Shown here one piece after another: positions 55,863-64,000 of a DNA stretch of 64,000 nucleotides; the stretch's first letter is position 1; each line of letters opens with the position of its first letter. The notes beneath the pieces were generated by a model. The model searched no databases. It was not told the DNA's origin and worked only from the letters and a program-made list of their open reading frames with translations. Made by a program: the position numbers and the translations under genes. This stretch comes from DASRDR01 sp963812945 [NCBI: uncultured Candidatus Rokubacteria bacterium] (lineage in GTDB: Bacteria; Methylomirabilota; Methylomirabilia; Rokubacteriales), in contig CAWEXD010000007.1 of the NCBI GenBank assembly GCA_963812945.1, positions 1 to 64,000 on the forward strand, written 5' to 3'.

Positions 55863-56509
55863 CGCGGCCCCTCCGTCGCGACGACGAGGGCCGCGTGGAC
55901 CGTGTCCATCGTGCCGGCCCCGGGGATCGTGGTCAGGAGCCCGCGCCCCCGGTAGTAGTCGACGAGCGGTCGCGTGTCGCGCGCATACACCGTGAGCCGC
56001 CGCCGGACCGTGGCCTCCTCGTCGTCCGTCCGCTGCGAGAGCGCGCCTCCGCAGGCGTCGCACCGGTCCGCCGTCCGGGGCGGGGAGAACGCGACGTGAT
56101 AGTTCCGGCCGCAGCTCCCGCACACCCGGCGGCCGGTGAGGCGCGCCGCGAGGTCGTCGTCGGAGATCTGGAAGAGGACCACCCGATCGAGGGGCGCCCC
56201 CTCGGCGTCGAGCAGCTGGTCGAGCGCCTCGGCTTGCGCCACCGTCCGCGGGAAGCCGTCCAGGACGAATCCCTTGCGCCCGTCCGGCTGAGTCAGCCGC
56301 TCGCGGACCAGCCCGACGATCACCGCGTCGGGCACCAGCTCGCCGGCCTCCATGTAGCGCCGGGCCTCGACGCCGAGCGGCGTGCCCTTGGCGACGGCCT
56401 CCCGGAGCATGTCCCCGGTCGAGATCTGGGGCACGCTCCACCGCGCGGCGAGCCGGGCCGCCTGCGTCCCCTTCCCCGCCCCTGGTGGGCCCAGCAGCAC
56501 GACGCGCAT
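55859..56509 (-). CDS. adk: Adenylate kinase, zinc-lid type
   Basis: 216 residues. P-loop GPPGAGKGTQAARLA near the start, the NMP-binding region QISTGDMLREAVAKGTPLG, the GFPRTVAQAEALDQLL segment, and a LID domain with four Cys (VCGSCGRNYH...CDACGG), as in zinc-containing long-form adenylate kinases. It interconverts ATP+AMP and 2 ADP. It lies 1 base after secY. Confidence 0.97.
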   Translation of the reverse strand: MRVVLLGPPGAGKGTQAARLAARWSVPQISTGDMLREAVAKGTPLGVEARRYMEAGELVPDAVIVGLVRERLTQPDGRKGFVLDGFPRTVAQAEALDQLLDAEGAPLDRVVLFQISDDDLAARLTGRRVCGSCGRNYHVAFSPPRTADRCDACGGALSQRTDDEEATVRRRLTVYARDTRPLVDYYRGRGLLTTIPGAGTMDTVHAALVVATEGPR

Positions 56510-56510
56510 C

Positions 56511-57836
56511 TCAGGCCCGGACCTTCTGGCGCCGCCGCAGGAACCCTTCGTAGTGGCGCATCAGGAGGTGTGACTCCATCTGCCGCACGGTGTCGAGGGC
56601 GACGCCGACGACGATCAGGAGGCTCGTGCCGCCGAAGTAGAACGGGACGTTGAACGAGCGGATCAGGAAGTCCGGCAGGACCGAGATCAGCGCCAGGAAG
56701 ATCGCGCCAGGCAGGGTGATCCGGGTGAGCACGCGATCGATGTACTCCGACGTCTTCTTGCCCGGCCGCACGCCCGGAATGAAGCCGCCGTACTTCTTCA
56801 TGTTGTCCGCGAGGTCATTCGGATTGAAGATGATCGCCGTGTAGAAGTACGTGAAGAAGACGATGAAGCCCATGTAGAGGAGGTAGTACAGCCCGTGCTG
56901 CGGCAGCGGCCCGGGCGACAGCGCGTCCGACACCGCCTGCATCCACCACGTCGGGACGAACCGCGCGAGCGTCGCCGGGAACAGGATCAGCGACGAGGCG
57001 AAGATCACCGGGATCACGCCGGCCGTGTTGATCCGGAGGGGGATGTGCGTCGACTGCCCGCCGTACACGCGCCGGCCGACGACGCGCTTCGCGTACTGAA
57101 CCTGGATCTTCCGCTGTCCCTCCTGCATGATGATGACGGCCGCCGTCACCGCCAACATGAGGACGAGGACGCCCAGCAGCGCGAGGGGCTTCATCTCCCC
57201 CGTCCGCAGGAGCTGATAGGTCCCCTCGAGCGCGGAGGGCAGCCGGACGACGATGCCGGCGAAGATGATCAGCGAGATGCCGTTGCCGATCCCCTTCTCG
57301 GAGATCTGCTCGCCGAGCCACATGATCAGCGCCGTCCCCGACGTCAGCGTGATCATCGTGACGAGCCGGAACCCCCACCCGGGGTTCGGCACGAGGATGA
57401 CCCCGCCGGGCGCGTTCATGCTCTCGAGGCCGATCGCGATGAACAGCGACTGGAACGCCGACAGGACGATGGTCCCGTACCGCGTGTACTGCGTGATCTT
57501 CTTGCGCCCTGCCTCCCCCTCCTTCGCCAGCCGCTCCAGTGCCGGCACGACCACCGTCAGGAGCTGGAGGATGATGGAGGCGGAGATGTAGGGCATGATC
57601 CCGAGCGCGAACACCGTGAGGCTGCGCAGGTTGCCGCCCGAGAAGAGGTCGACCAGCCCGAGCAGCGTCCCCTGGACGCTGTCGAAGAACCGCGCGAGCG
57701 CCTCCGCGTCCACGCCCGGAGTGGGGACGTGGGCGCCGAGCCGGTACGCGGCCAGGAGCCCCGCCGTCACCAGGAGCCGGCGCTTGAGCTCCGGGATCTT
57801 AGTGACGTTCTGGAGGTTCTTGAGGACCTCGATCAC
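56511..57836 (-). CDS. secY: Preprotein translocase subunit SecY
   Basis: 441 residues with ten transmembrane helices. Landmarks are TAGLLAAYRLGAHVPTPGVD, the plug region (SGGNLRSLTVFALGIMPYIS), GNGISLIIFAGIVVRLPSAL, the long cytoplasmic loop with QEGQRKIQVQYAKRVVGRR, and the C-terminal GGTSLLIVVGVALDTVRQME. It is the protein-conducting channel of the Sec pathway, the route for the exported redox proteins of this window. It starts in an ATGA overlap with rplO. Confidence 0.97.
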   Translation of the reverse strand: MIEVLKNLQNVTKIPELKRRLLVTAGLLAAYRLGAHVPTPGVDAEALARFFDSVQGTLLGLVDLFSGGNLRSLTVFALGIMPYISASIILQLLTVVVPALERLAKEGEAGRKKITQYTRYGTIVLSAFQSLFIAIGLESMNAPGGVILVPNPGWGFRLVTMITLTSGTALIMWLGEQISEKGIGNGISLIIFAGIVVRLPSALEGTYQLLRTGEMKPLALLGVLVLMLAVTAAVIIMQEGQRKIQVQYAKRVVGRRVYGGQSTHIPLRINTAGVIPVIFASSLILFPATLARFVPTWWMQAVSDALSPGPLPQHGLYYLLYMGFIVFFTYFYTAIIFNPNDLADNMKKYGGFIPGVRPGKKTSEYIDRVLTRITLPGAIFLALISVLPDFLIRSFNVPFYFGGTSLLIVVGVALDTVRQMESHLLMRHYEGFLRRRQKVRA

Positions 57837-58288
57837 GCGGGGAGCACCTCGGCACGGCCGCCGGCCGCGGCGATCTTCGCCGCCGCGGTCTTCGAGAAGG
57901 CGTGGGCGTGCACGGTCAACGCCGACCCGGCCAGCTCACCGTCGCCCAGGACCTTGACCAGGCGGCTGGCATTCGTGGCCATGAGCCCGGCCGTCACGAA
58001 CGCCTCGGGCCCCACCTCGCCGCCCTGCGGGAAGCACCGGGCCAGGTCGCTCACGTTCACCACGGCGAACTCGCGATGGAACGGGTTCTTGAAGCCGCGC
58101 TTGGGAATCCGGCGATAGAGCGGCATCTGCCCGCCCTCGAAGCCGGGGGGCTTGCCGCCGCCCGGGCGCGCCTTCTGCCCCTTGTGCCCCCTGGTGCTGG
58201 TCTTGCCGTGCCCCGAGCCCGGGCCCCGGCCCACGCGCTTCCTCTTCTTCCGGGCCCCTCGCGGAGGACGGAGATCGCCGAGCTTCAT
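57833..58288 (-). CDS. rplO: 50S ribosomal protein L15
   Basis: 151 residues: [60 protein letters not shown] and the C-terminal helical region with VHAHAFSKTAAAKIAAAGG. Gly/Lys-rich N-terminus is typical. ATG 58288 overlaps rpmD; the stop overlaps secY. Confidence 0.97.
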   Translation of the reverse strand: MKLGDLRPPRGARKKRKRVGRGPGSGHGKTSTRGHKGQKARPGGGKPPGFEGGQMPLYRRIPKRGFKNPFHREFAVVNVSDLARCFPQGGEVGPEAFVTAGLMATNASRLVKVLGDGELAGSALTVHAHAFSKTAAAKIAAAGGRAEVLPA

Positions 58289-58530
58289 GCGGACTGCTCC
58301 TTCGTCGTCCGATCACGACGGCTCCGGACATTCGGGGCGTCGCCCTCGGCTGGTTCCACCCGCACGGCGTAGGGCACACGCGCGATCATGCCGCGGATCA
58401 CCGGCGTGTCGTCGTGGACCACCGTCGCCCGGATCCGCCGGAGCCCGAGCGCCGCGAGCGTGCCCACGTGGCCCGGCTTGAGCCCGATCCGGCTGCGCGT
58501 GAGGGTGATCTTAAGCTTCCTGCTTGGCAA
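58285..58530 (-). CDS. rpmD: 50S ribosomal protein L30
   Basis: 81 residues from TTG 58530, the only reasonable start: [20 protein letters not shown] then [20 protein letters not shown] and [17 protein letters not shown]. The core is L30; the last ~20 residues ([19 protein letters not shown]) extend beyond the usual ~60-residue length. It overlaps the end of rpsE by 20 bases. Confidence 0.93.
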   Translation of the reverse strand: MPSRKLKITLTRSRIGLKPGHVGTLAALGLRRIRATVVHDDTPVIRGMIARVPYAVRVEPAEGDAPNVRSRRDRTTKEQSA

Positions 58531-59041
58531 GGACCGCCTCCTCGGCTTCCTGAGTGGCCTTTCGCCGGAGCCCCTGGAGGTCCTGGAGCTTCCGGATACG
58601 CCGGAGCGCGTCCAGGGTCGCCTTCAGCACGTTGTGCGGATTGTTCGAGCCGAGCGTCTTGGTCAGGACGTCCTGGACGCCGGCCGCCTGGAGCACGGCC
58701 CGCACGGCCCCGCCCGCGATCAGGCCCGTGCCCTGCGTGGCCGGGCGCAGGAACACGCGCCCCGAGCCGTAGTGGCCGGTGATCTCGCACGGCAGCGTCG
58801 TGTCCCGGAGGGGCACGTAGAGCAGGTCCTTCTTCGCGTGCTCGACCGCCTTCCGGATCGCCTCGGGCACCTCTTTCGCCTTGCCGAGGCCCACGCCCAC
58901 GTGCCCTCCGCCGTCGCCCACGACGACGAGGGCGGTGAAGGAGAACCGACGTCCGCCTTTCACCACCTTGGCCACGCGGTTGATGGCGACCACGCGGTCT
59001 TTCAGCTCGAGCCCGCTCGGGTCAATGCGCCCCTCCGCCAT
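58511..59041 (-). CDS. rpsE: 30S ribosomal protein S5
   Basis: 176 residues: [60 protein letters not shown] and [40 protein letters not shown]. The N-terminal loop and the double-stranded RNA-binding fold are intact. It contributes to decoding accuracy. Confidence 0.97.
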   Translation of the reverse strand: MAEGRIDPSGLELKDRVVAINRVAKVVKGGRRFSFTALVVVGDGGGHVGVGLGKAKEVPEAIRKAVEHAKKDLLYVPLRDTTLPCEITGHYGSGRVFLRPATQGTGLIAGGAVRAVLQAAGVQDVLTKTLGSNNPHNVLKATLDALRRIRKLQDLQGLRRKATQEAEEAVLAKQEA

Positions 59042-59072
59042 GTCCTCTCCCGTCCCGTCCTTCCCGTGTCGC

Positions 59073-59438
59073 CTAGAACACGAGCCCCGCGGCGCGGGCC
59101 GCGTCCGCCAGCGCCTTCACGCGGCCGTGGTACTTGTACCCACCGCGGTCGAAGACGACCGCCGCGATCCCGCTGGCCTGGGCCTTCCGGGCGATCAGCT
59201 CGCCCACCGCTTTGGCCGCCGCCACGTTCCCGCCCGAGCGGATCGAGTCCTTGAGCTCGGGCGACAGGCTGCCGGCCGCCACAACCGTCACGCCCCGATC
59301 GTCGTCCACCACCTGGGCGTAGATGTGCTTGAGGCTCCGATACACCACCAGGCGAGGGCGCTCCACCGATCCCCGCACGACACGCCGGATGCGGTGATGC
59401 CGATTCGCCCGACCTTGCGCCCGCTGTGTCAGTCCCAC
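59073..59438 (-). CDS. rplR: 50S ribosomal protein L18
   Basis: 121 residues: [80 protein letters not shown]. It binds 5S rRNA with L5. Length is normal. Located between rplF and rpsE. Confidence 0.97.
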   Translation of the reverse strand: MGLTQRAQGRANRHHRIRRVVRGSVERPRLVVYRSLKHIYAQVVDDDRGVTVVAAGSLSPELKDSIRSGGNVAAAKAVGELIARKAQASGIAAVVFDRGGYKYHGRVKALADAARAAGLVF

Positions 59439-59464
59439 CGTCGATTCTCCCTGGGGTTCACCGG

Positions 59465-60004
59465 CTACTTGGCGCCGGTCTTCCCGACCTTCTTCCGGAC
59501 CACCTCGCCCGCGTACCGGACCCCCTTGCCCTTGTAGGAGTCGGGCGGCCGGAGGGCCCGGAGCTGGGCGGCCGTCTGGCCGACGAGGTACTTGTCGACG
59601 CCGCGCAGCGTGATCCCGGTCTGCTTCTCGACCTCGGCGGTCACCCCATCGGGCAACGGGAAGACGATCGGATGCGAGTAGCCCAGGGCGAACGTGAGGG
59701 TCCGGCCGGCCTGCTGCACCCGGTAGCCGATCCCCTGGATCTCGAGCTTCCGCTCGAAGCCCTCGGTGACGCCGACGACCATGTTCGCCACCAGCGCGCG
59801 CGTGAGCCCGTGAAGCGCGCGCGCCGACCGGTGCTCGGCGCCCCGGCCCACCATCACGCTGCCGTCGGCGACCTTCACCGAGCAGAGATCGTGGACCCGC
59901 ATCTCGAGGCGCCCCTTCGGGCCCTTGACCTCGACCTGCTGCCCCTGGATGCCCACCTGGACACCCTTGGGGATCGCGATCGGCTTCCTGCCTATCCTCG
60001 ACAT
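59465..60004 (-). CDS. rplF: 50S ribosomal protein L6
   Basis: 179 residues: [20 protein letters not shown], the two repeated L6 folds, [20 protein letters not shown], and the 23S rRNA-binding signature [20 protein letters not shown] near the C-terminus. Length and context are normal. Confidence 0.97.
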   Translation of the reverse strand: MSRIGRKPIAIPKGVQVGIQGQQVEVKGPKGRLEMRVHDLCSVKVADGSVMVGRGAEHRSARALHGLTRALVANMVVGVTEGFERKLEIQGIGYRVQQAGRTLTFALGYSHPIVFPLPDGVTAEVEKQTGITLRGVDKYLVGQTAAQLRALRPPDSYKGKGVRYAGEVVRKKVGKTGAK

Positions 60005-60044
60005 CGTCCCGTCCCTCGCCCCAGACGCGACCCGGCGGGTCGCG

Positions 60045-60446
60045 TTACCAGACGTAGCAGAGAACCTCCCCGCCGACCTTGGCCTTGCGGGACTCCCGGT
60101 CCGTGAGCACCCCCCGCGGGGTGGACAGGATCGCCACCCCCATCCCCCCGAGCACGCTCGGGATGCGGTCCGCGCCCACGTACAGGCGCCGCCCCGGCTT
60201 GGAGACGCGCCGCAGCCCGCTGATGACCCGCTCCTGGCCCGGCCCGTACTTCAGGTACACGCGCAGCACGCCCTGCCGCTTGTCCTCGATGAGGCGGAAG
60301 TTCTTGATGAACCCCTCCTCCTTGAGGATCTCCGCGAGCCGCACCTTCAGCTTGGAGGCGGGGATGTCCACCTTCTCGTGCTCGGCCATGCTGCCGTTGC
60401 GGATGCGCGCCAAGAGGTCCGCGACCGGATCCGTCACCATCGCCAT
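60045..60446 (-). CDS. rpsH: 30S ribosomal protein S8
   Basis: 133 residues: [20 protein letters not shown] then [40 protein letters not shown] and [20 protein letters not shown]. Start ATG 60446 or the next Met two codons later. It is a primary 16S rRNA binder and in many bacteria the translational repressor of the spc operon. Confidence 0.97.
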   Translation of the reverse strand: MAMVTDPVADLLARIRNGSMAEHEKVDIPASKLKVRLAEILKEEGFIKNFRLIEDKRQGVLRVYLKYGPGQERVISGLRRVSKPGRRLYVGADRIPSVLGGMGVAILSTPRGVLTDRESRKAKVGGEVLCYVW

Positions 60447-60462
60447 GGCTGGTCTCCCCCGC

Positions 60463-60648
60463 CTACCAGGACGCCTTGGCCACGCCGGGGATCTCCCCCC
60501 GCAGCGCCAGGTTCCGGAAGCAGATCCGGCACAGCTGGAATTTGCGCAGGTAGCCCCGGGACCGGCCGCAGATGCGACAGCGCGTGTAGCCCCGCGCCTT
60601 GAACTTCGGGACACTCCGTTGCTTGTTGATCCAGGACGTCTTCGCCAT
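60463..60648 (-). CDS. rpsZ: 30S ribosomal protein S14, zinc-binding type Z
   Basis: 61 residues: [40 protein letters not shown]. The two CxxC pairs define the short zinc-containing S14 form. ATG 60648. It lies between rplE and rpsH as in most bacteria. Confidence 0.97.
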   Translation of the reverse strand: MAKTSWINKQRSVPKFKARGYTRCRICGRSRGYLRKFQLCRICFRNLALRGEIPGVAKASW

Positions 60649-60664
60649 GGACTCGTTCCCCGCC

Positions 60665-61372
60665 CTACTCCCGGAACGGGACGCCGAGGTGCGTCAGGAG
60701 GGCCTTCGCTTCCTCGTCCGTCCCGGCGGTCGTGCAGATGATGATGTCCATCCCGCGCACCTTGTCGATCTTGTCGTAGAGGATCTCCGGGAAGATGAGC
60801 TGCTCCCGGAGGCCGAGCGCGTAGTTCCCTCGCCCGTCGAACGACTTCGGGGACACGCCCCGGAAGTCGCGGACCCTCGGGAGGGCCGCGCTCACGAGCC
60901 GATCCAGGAACTCGTACATGCGCGCGCCGCGGAGCGTCACCTTGGCCCCGACCGGCATCCCGTCCCGCACCTTGAAGGCCGCAATCGACTTCTTCGCCTT
61001 CGTCACCACGGCCTTCTGGCCCGTGATGGCCTGGAGGTCGGCCGTCGCGAAGTCCAGCGCCTTGGCGTTCTCCTTCGCCTCGCTGAGCCCCATGTTGAGC
61101 ACGATCTTCGTGAGCCTCGGCGCCTGGTACGGGTTGCGGTAGCCCCGCTCCTGCATGAGGGCCGGCACCACGGTGCTCTTGTATCGCTCGCGCATCCGCG
61201 GCGGGATCCGCCCGGTGCTCCGCGCGCGGGCCGCCGGCGGCGCCGGCGCCTTCGCGGCGGCCGCGGCGCCACCCTTGCCGCCCCGGGCCGGCGCGCCCGG
61301 CTTGCCGCCGCCGGCCGGCTTCCCGCCCGCCGGCTTGGCCGGCGCTCCCTCGGGCTTGTCTGCCTTCGCCAT
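60665..61372 (-). CDS. rplE: 50S ribosomal protein L5 with a long N-terminal extension
   Basis: 235 residues compared with about 180 for the family. The first ~55 residues are a low-complexity Ala/Gly/Pro/Lys stretch ([20 protein letters not shown]). The L5 fold follows: [80 protein letters not shown]. The ATG at 61372 is 10 bases after the rplX stop. No internal start codon lies between the extension and the core, so the extension is probably translated. Confidence 0.95.
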   Translation of the reverse strand: MAKADKPEGAPAKPAGGKPAGGGKPGAPARGGKGGAAAAAKAPAPPAARARSTGRIPPRMRERYKSTVVPALMQERGYRNPYQAPRLTKIVLNMGLSEAKENAKALDFATADLQAITGQKAVVTKAKKSIAAFKVRDGMPVGAKVTLRGARMYEFLDRLVSAALPRVRDFRGVSPKSFDGRGNYALGLREQLIFPEILYDKIDKVRGMDIIICTTAGTDEEAKALLTHLGVPFRE

Positions 61373-61382
61373 CGCCTCGCTC

Positions 61383-61715
61383 CTAGGCCTTGTCGACGAT
61401 CTCGCCGCACCGCCGGCACACGCGCGCCCGGCGGTCGTCCGCCAGGACTCGCCTGCCGACGCGGGTGGCCTTGTCGCACTTGCTGCACACCAGCATCACG
61501 TTCGAGACGTGCATCGGCGCCTCGCGCTCGATGATCCCGCCCTGCCGCAGCTTCTGCGTCGGCCGCTGGTGCCGCTTGACCATGTTCACGCGCTCGATGA
61601 TGACGCGCTCCCGGGCCGGCAGCACGAACAGGACCTTGCCGCGCTTGCCCTTTTCCCGTCCCGCGATGACCATCACCGTGTCGTTCTTCTTGATCGCCGG
61701 CCCGCCGCGTGCCAT
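61383..61715 (-). CDS. rplX: 50S ribosomal protein L24
   Basis: 110 residues: the KOW motif [40 protein letters not shown], and a zinc-ribbon-like segment [20 protein letters not shown] with CRRC near the C-terminus. It initiates 50S assembly. Normal length. Confidence 0.96.
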   Translation of the reverse strand: MARGGPAIKKNDTVMVIAGREKGKRGKVLFVLPARERVIIERVNMVKRHQRPTQKLRQGGIIEREAPMHVSNVMLVCSKCDKATRVGRRVLADDRRARVCRRCGEIVDKA

Positions 61716-61745
61716 AGCCGCCGCCTCAGTTCACCCGGAGGCCCA

Positions 61746-62114
61746 TCAGATGACCTCGGGCGCGAGTGAGATGATCTTCAGGAACTGTCGGTCCCGCAGC
61801 TCGCGCGCTACCGGCCCGAAGATGCGTGTCCCGATCGGGTTGTTCTGCGGGTTCAGGAGCACCGCGGCGTTGCGGTCGAACTTGATGTGCGAGCCGTCGG
61901 GCCGCCGGATCTCCTTCGCCGTCCGCACCACGACCGCGCGGGCCACGTCGCCCTTCTTCACCGATCCGTCGGGGGTCGCTTCCTTCACCGCCACGATGAT
62001 CGTGTCCCCGATTGTCGCGAACTTCTTGTTCGACCCGCCCATCACCCGAATGCACTGCACCTTCCGCGCGCCCGAGTTGTCGGCGACGTCCAGCATCGTC
62101 CGCGGTTGAATCAT
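61746..62114 (-). CDS. rplN: 50S ribosomal protein L14
   Basis: 122 residues: [40 protein letters not shown], the L14 signature [20 protein letters not shown] and [20 protein letters not shown]. Exactly the standard length. Confidence 0.98.
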   Translation of the reverse strand: MIQPRTMLDVADNSGARKVQCIRVMGGSNKKFATIGDTIIVAVKEATPDGSVKKGDVARAVVVRTAKEIRRPDGSHIKFDRNAAVLLNPQNNPIGTRIFGPVARELRDRQFLKIISLAPEVI

Positions 62115-62138
62115 GGTTGTCCGTTCCCGGAGCTGGGC

Positions 62139-62381
62139 TCAGGAAGCCCGCCCGAGGATCTCCTTGATCCGCCACCGCTTGTCCTTGGACAGGGGGCGCG
62201 TCTCCTCGATGAGCACGCGGTCGCCCACGTGCGCCTCGTTCCGCTCGTCATGCGCCTTGAACCGCGTCGTGCGCTTGACGACGCGCTCGTAGCGCGGGTG
62301 GCGGAAGGAGCGCTCCACCACGATCACGCGCGTCTTGCTCATCTTGTCGCTGACCACCACGCCGACCCGGGTCTTCTGCAC
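62139..62381 (-). CDS. rpsQ: 30S ribosomal protein S17
   Basis: 80 residues: [62 protein letters not shown]-fold, 16S rRNA binder. The gene follows rpmC by 15 bases. Confidence 0.97.
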   Translation of the reverse strand: MQKTRVGVVVSDKMSKTRVIVVERSFRHPRYERVVKRTTRFKAHDERNEAHVGDRVLIEETRPLSKDKRWRIKEILGRAS

Positions 62382-62396
62382 GCCGTGCTCCCGCCC

Positions 62397-62603
62397 CTAT
62401 CCGCGCCGGAGCCCGAGGGCACGCTCGCGCAGGATCGTCTGGACGCGGGCCAGCTCGCGCCGGGCCTGGCCTATCCGCGCCGGGTTCTTCGCCATCGCCA
62501 TCGAGACCTGGAACCGGAGATTGAAGACTTCCTCGCCGAGCTCGCGCGCCTTCTGCTGGAGCTCGGTCTCGCTCAGGTCCCGCAGGTTCGTCTTCGACTT
62601 CAT
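62397..62603 (-). CDS. rpmC: 50S ribosomal protein L29
   Basis: 68 residues: LRDLSETELQQKARELGEEV, FNLRFQVSMAMAKNPARIGQ, ARRELARVQTILRERALGLR. Two-helix protein at the exit tunnel. The 52-base gap upstream (62604-62655) carries a copy of the GACGGCC-type repeat. Confidence 0.97.
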   Translation of the reverse strand: MKSKTNLRDLSETELQQKARELGEEVFNLRFQVSMAMAKNPARIGQARRELARVQTILRERALGLRRG

Positions 62604-62655
62604 GCCCCTGCCTCGCTGAGGGCGTCTGTAAGACGGCCTCCGGCCTGGGGCGGGC

Positions 62656-63069
62656 TCACGCCTGCTCCCGCTTGATGAACTTCGTCCGGATCGGCAGCTT
62701 CTGGCTGGCCAGGCGGACCGCCTCGCGCGCGATGTCCTCGGTCAGCCCTTCCATCTCGTAGAGGATCCGGCCCGGCTTGACGACGGCGACCCAGTACTCG
62801 GGATTCCCCTTACCCTTCCCCATGCGCGTCTCTGCCGGCTTCTTGGTGAAGGGCTTGTCCGGGAAGACCCGGATCCAGATCTTGCCACCCCGCTTGACCG
62901 CGCGCGTCAGGGCTACGCGGCCCGCTTCGATCTGCCGGTTGGTGAGCCAGCAGGGCTCGAGGGCCTTCATGCCGAAGTCGCCGAAGGCGAGCGTCGCGCC
63001 CCGCTGGGCGACACCCTTCATCCGGCCTCGCTGGGCCTTGCGGTACTTGACGCGCTTGGGCTGCAGCAT
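62656..63069 (-). CDS. rplP: 50S ribosomal protein L16
   Basis: 137 residues: [100 protein letters not shown]. Canonical length; binds near the A-site tRNA elbow. Confidence 0.98.
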   Translation of the reverse strand: MLQPKRVKYRKAQRGRMKGVAQRGATLAFGDFGMKALEPCWLTNRQIEAGRVALTRAVKRGGKIWIRVFPDKPFTKKPAETRMGKGKGNPEYWVAVVKPGRILYEMEGLTEDIAREAVRLASQKLPIRTKFIKREQA

Positions 63070-63078
63070 GGCCCGGCG

Positions 63079-63732
63079 CTACCCCAGCTGCTCGGTGGCG
63101 CGCGCCGTCGGCAGCACCTCGCCCTTGAAGATCCACACCTTCACGCCGATGGTGCCGTACGTCGTGTGCGCGGTGGCGATGCCGAAGTCGAGGTCCGCCC
63201 GGAGGGTCTGCAGCGGCACCCGCCCCTCGCGGTACCACTCGCGGCGCGCGATCTCGGCGCCGCCGAGCCGCCCCGCACAGGCGATCCGGACCCCCTCCGC
63301 CCCGAGCCGCACCGAGCTCTGCACCGCCTTCTTCATCGCGCGGCGGAACGCCACGCGCTTCTCGAGCTGCAGCGCGATGTTCTCGGCGACGAGCTGGGAA
63401 TCGAGCTCCGGGTGCACCACCTCCTGGATGTCCAGGTGGATCTCCTTCCCGGTCCGCGCCTGCAGCTCGTTCTTGAGCTTCTCGACCTCGGCACCCTTCC
63501 GTCCGATGATGATCCCGGGCCGCGCCGTGTGGACGATGATCCGCGCGCGGTTGGCCGAGCGCTCGACGTCGATCTTCGAGATGCCGGCATGGTAGAGCGC
63601 ATCCTTGATGTACCGCCGGATCTTGGTGTCCTCGTGGAGCAGGTTCGCGTACTCCTTGGAGGCGAACCAGCGCGAGCTCCAAGTCCGCGTCGTGCCCAGC
63701 CGGAACCCGATCGGGTGGACCTTCTGCCCCAT
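63079..63732 (-). CDS. rpsC: 30S ribosomal protein S3
   Basis: 217 residues: [20 protein letters not shown], the KH domain [40 protein letters not shown], and [36 protein letters not shown]. Its ATG shares a base with the rplV stop (TAATG). Confidence 0.98.
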   Translation of the reverse strand: MGQKVHPIGFRLGTTRTWSSRWFASKEYANLLHEDTKIRRYIKDALYHAGISKIDVERSANRARIIVHTARPGIIIGRKGAEVEKLKNELQARTGKEIHLDIQEVVHPELDSQLVAENIALQLEKRVAFRRAMKKAVQSSVRLGAEGVRIACAGRLGGAEIARREWYREGRVPLQTLRADLDFGIATAHTTYGTIGVKVWIFKGEVLPTARATEQLG

Positions 63733-64000
63733 TAGGCGCTCCTCTTCGCGGGCGTTTTCCTGGGCGCCTTCGCCGGTGTGCTCGCCGGGCGGCGGCCACC
63801 GGCCGGGCGCCCGCGCGCCGCCGTGTCCGGACGTGGCCGCACCCGCGCGGCCCCCGCCCCAGCCTCGGCCAGGCCCACGGTGATGTGGGCGAGCCGATGC
63901 CGGATCCAGAACGCTCGGCCCATCGCTCGCGGCTGGATCCGCTTGAGCGACGGCCCCCCGTCGATCACCGCGTGCACCCGGAGGTCGTCCAGGTTCCGCA
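63732..64000 (-). CDS. rplV: 50S ribosomal protein L22 (5' end outside the window)
   Basis: Only the C-terminal part lies in the window. [20 protein letters not shown] followed by [20 protein letters not shown] is the L22 C-terminal hairpin region that reaches into the exit tunnel. After [10 protein letters not shown] there is an extra basic tail of about 40 residues rich in Ala, Pro, Arg and Lys, not found in most L22 proteins. Confidence 0.93.
   Translation of the reverse strand, partial: RNLDDLRVHAVIDGGPSLKRIQPRAMGRAFWIRHRLAHITVGLAEAGAGAARVRPRPDTAARGRPAGGRRPASTPAKAPRKTPAKRSA

Overview
The window is about 70% G+C and reads as one continuous stretch of bacterial chromosome. Gene order and content fit an uncultivated soil or groundwater lineage close to Candidatus Rokubacteria / Methylomirabilota. 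The clues are universal-stress proteins fused to protochlorophyllide-reductase-57kD-like (PCP_red) domains, a large aerobic respiratory cluster with carboxypeptidase-regulatory/cupredoxin-like proteins, and selenocysteine-containing extracytoplasmic redox proteins. The taxonomic call is inference; no rRNA gene is present.

Layout. 1-6.7 kb: a decayed luciferase-like oxidoreductase, a frameshifted beta-barrel-like gene lying between two diverged copies of the start of lhr, and lhr itself with one frameshift. 6.8-14.5 kb: a membrane-anchored class III nucleotide cyclase, then on the minus strand a TlpA-like protein and a DUF3179 protein that each carry an in-frame TGA at the first position of a CxxC motif, a peroxiredoxin fragment, a GH63-like glucosidase and an SDR dehydrogenase. 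14.7-17.7 kb: an amidohydrolase and a family 5 extracellular solute-binding protein. 17.8-24.7 kb (minus): a likely operon of Mrp ATPase, amidase/carbamoylase, ThDP enzyme, a second TGA-containing thioredoxin-like protein, histidine kinase and response regulator, with a decayed VapBC-type remnant upstream. 24.8-29.6 kb (minus): a four-gene PCP_red-domain cluster (UspA-PCP_red, radical SAM-PCP_red, membrane protein, four-repeat PCP_red protein). 29.7-43.4 kb (minus): a respiratory block with an aa3-type cytochrome oxidase (two subunit III genes, heme O and heme A synthases), two cupredoxin-like carboxypeptidase-regulatory proteins, two multiheme c cytochromes and a divergent bd-like oxidase subunit I without a subunit II. 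43.6-51.9 kb (plus): livHMGF, thioredoxin, thiL, two CNNM/CBS transporters and a dienelactone hydrolase, ending at a strong hairpin terminator. 52-64 kb (minus): the S10-spc-alpha ribosomal operon from rplV to rplQ in canonical order, including secY, adk, map, infA and an rpoA that has no C-terminal domain.

The main discovery is three genes (8551-9108, 9187-10539, 20008-20559) in which the first residue of a conserved CxxC is encoded by TGA, with the protein family continuing in frame on both sides and a short hairpin just after the TGA. Dozens of neighbours use TGA as a normal stop, often in ATGA/GTGA overlaps, so local selenocysteine insertion is the best explanation. Other notable points are the PCP_red cluster with no chlorophyll genes in the window, the alpha-CTD-less RNA polymerase subunit, and the bd-like oxidase/cytochrome c module.
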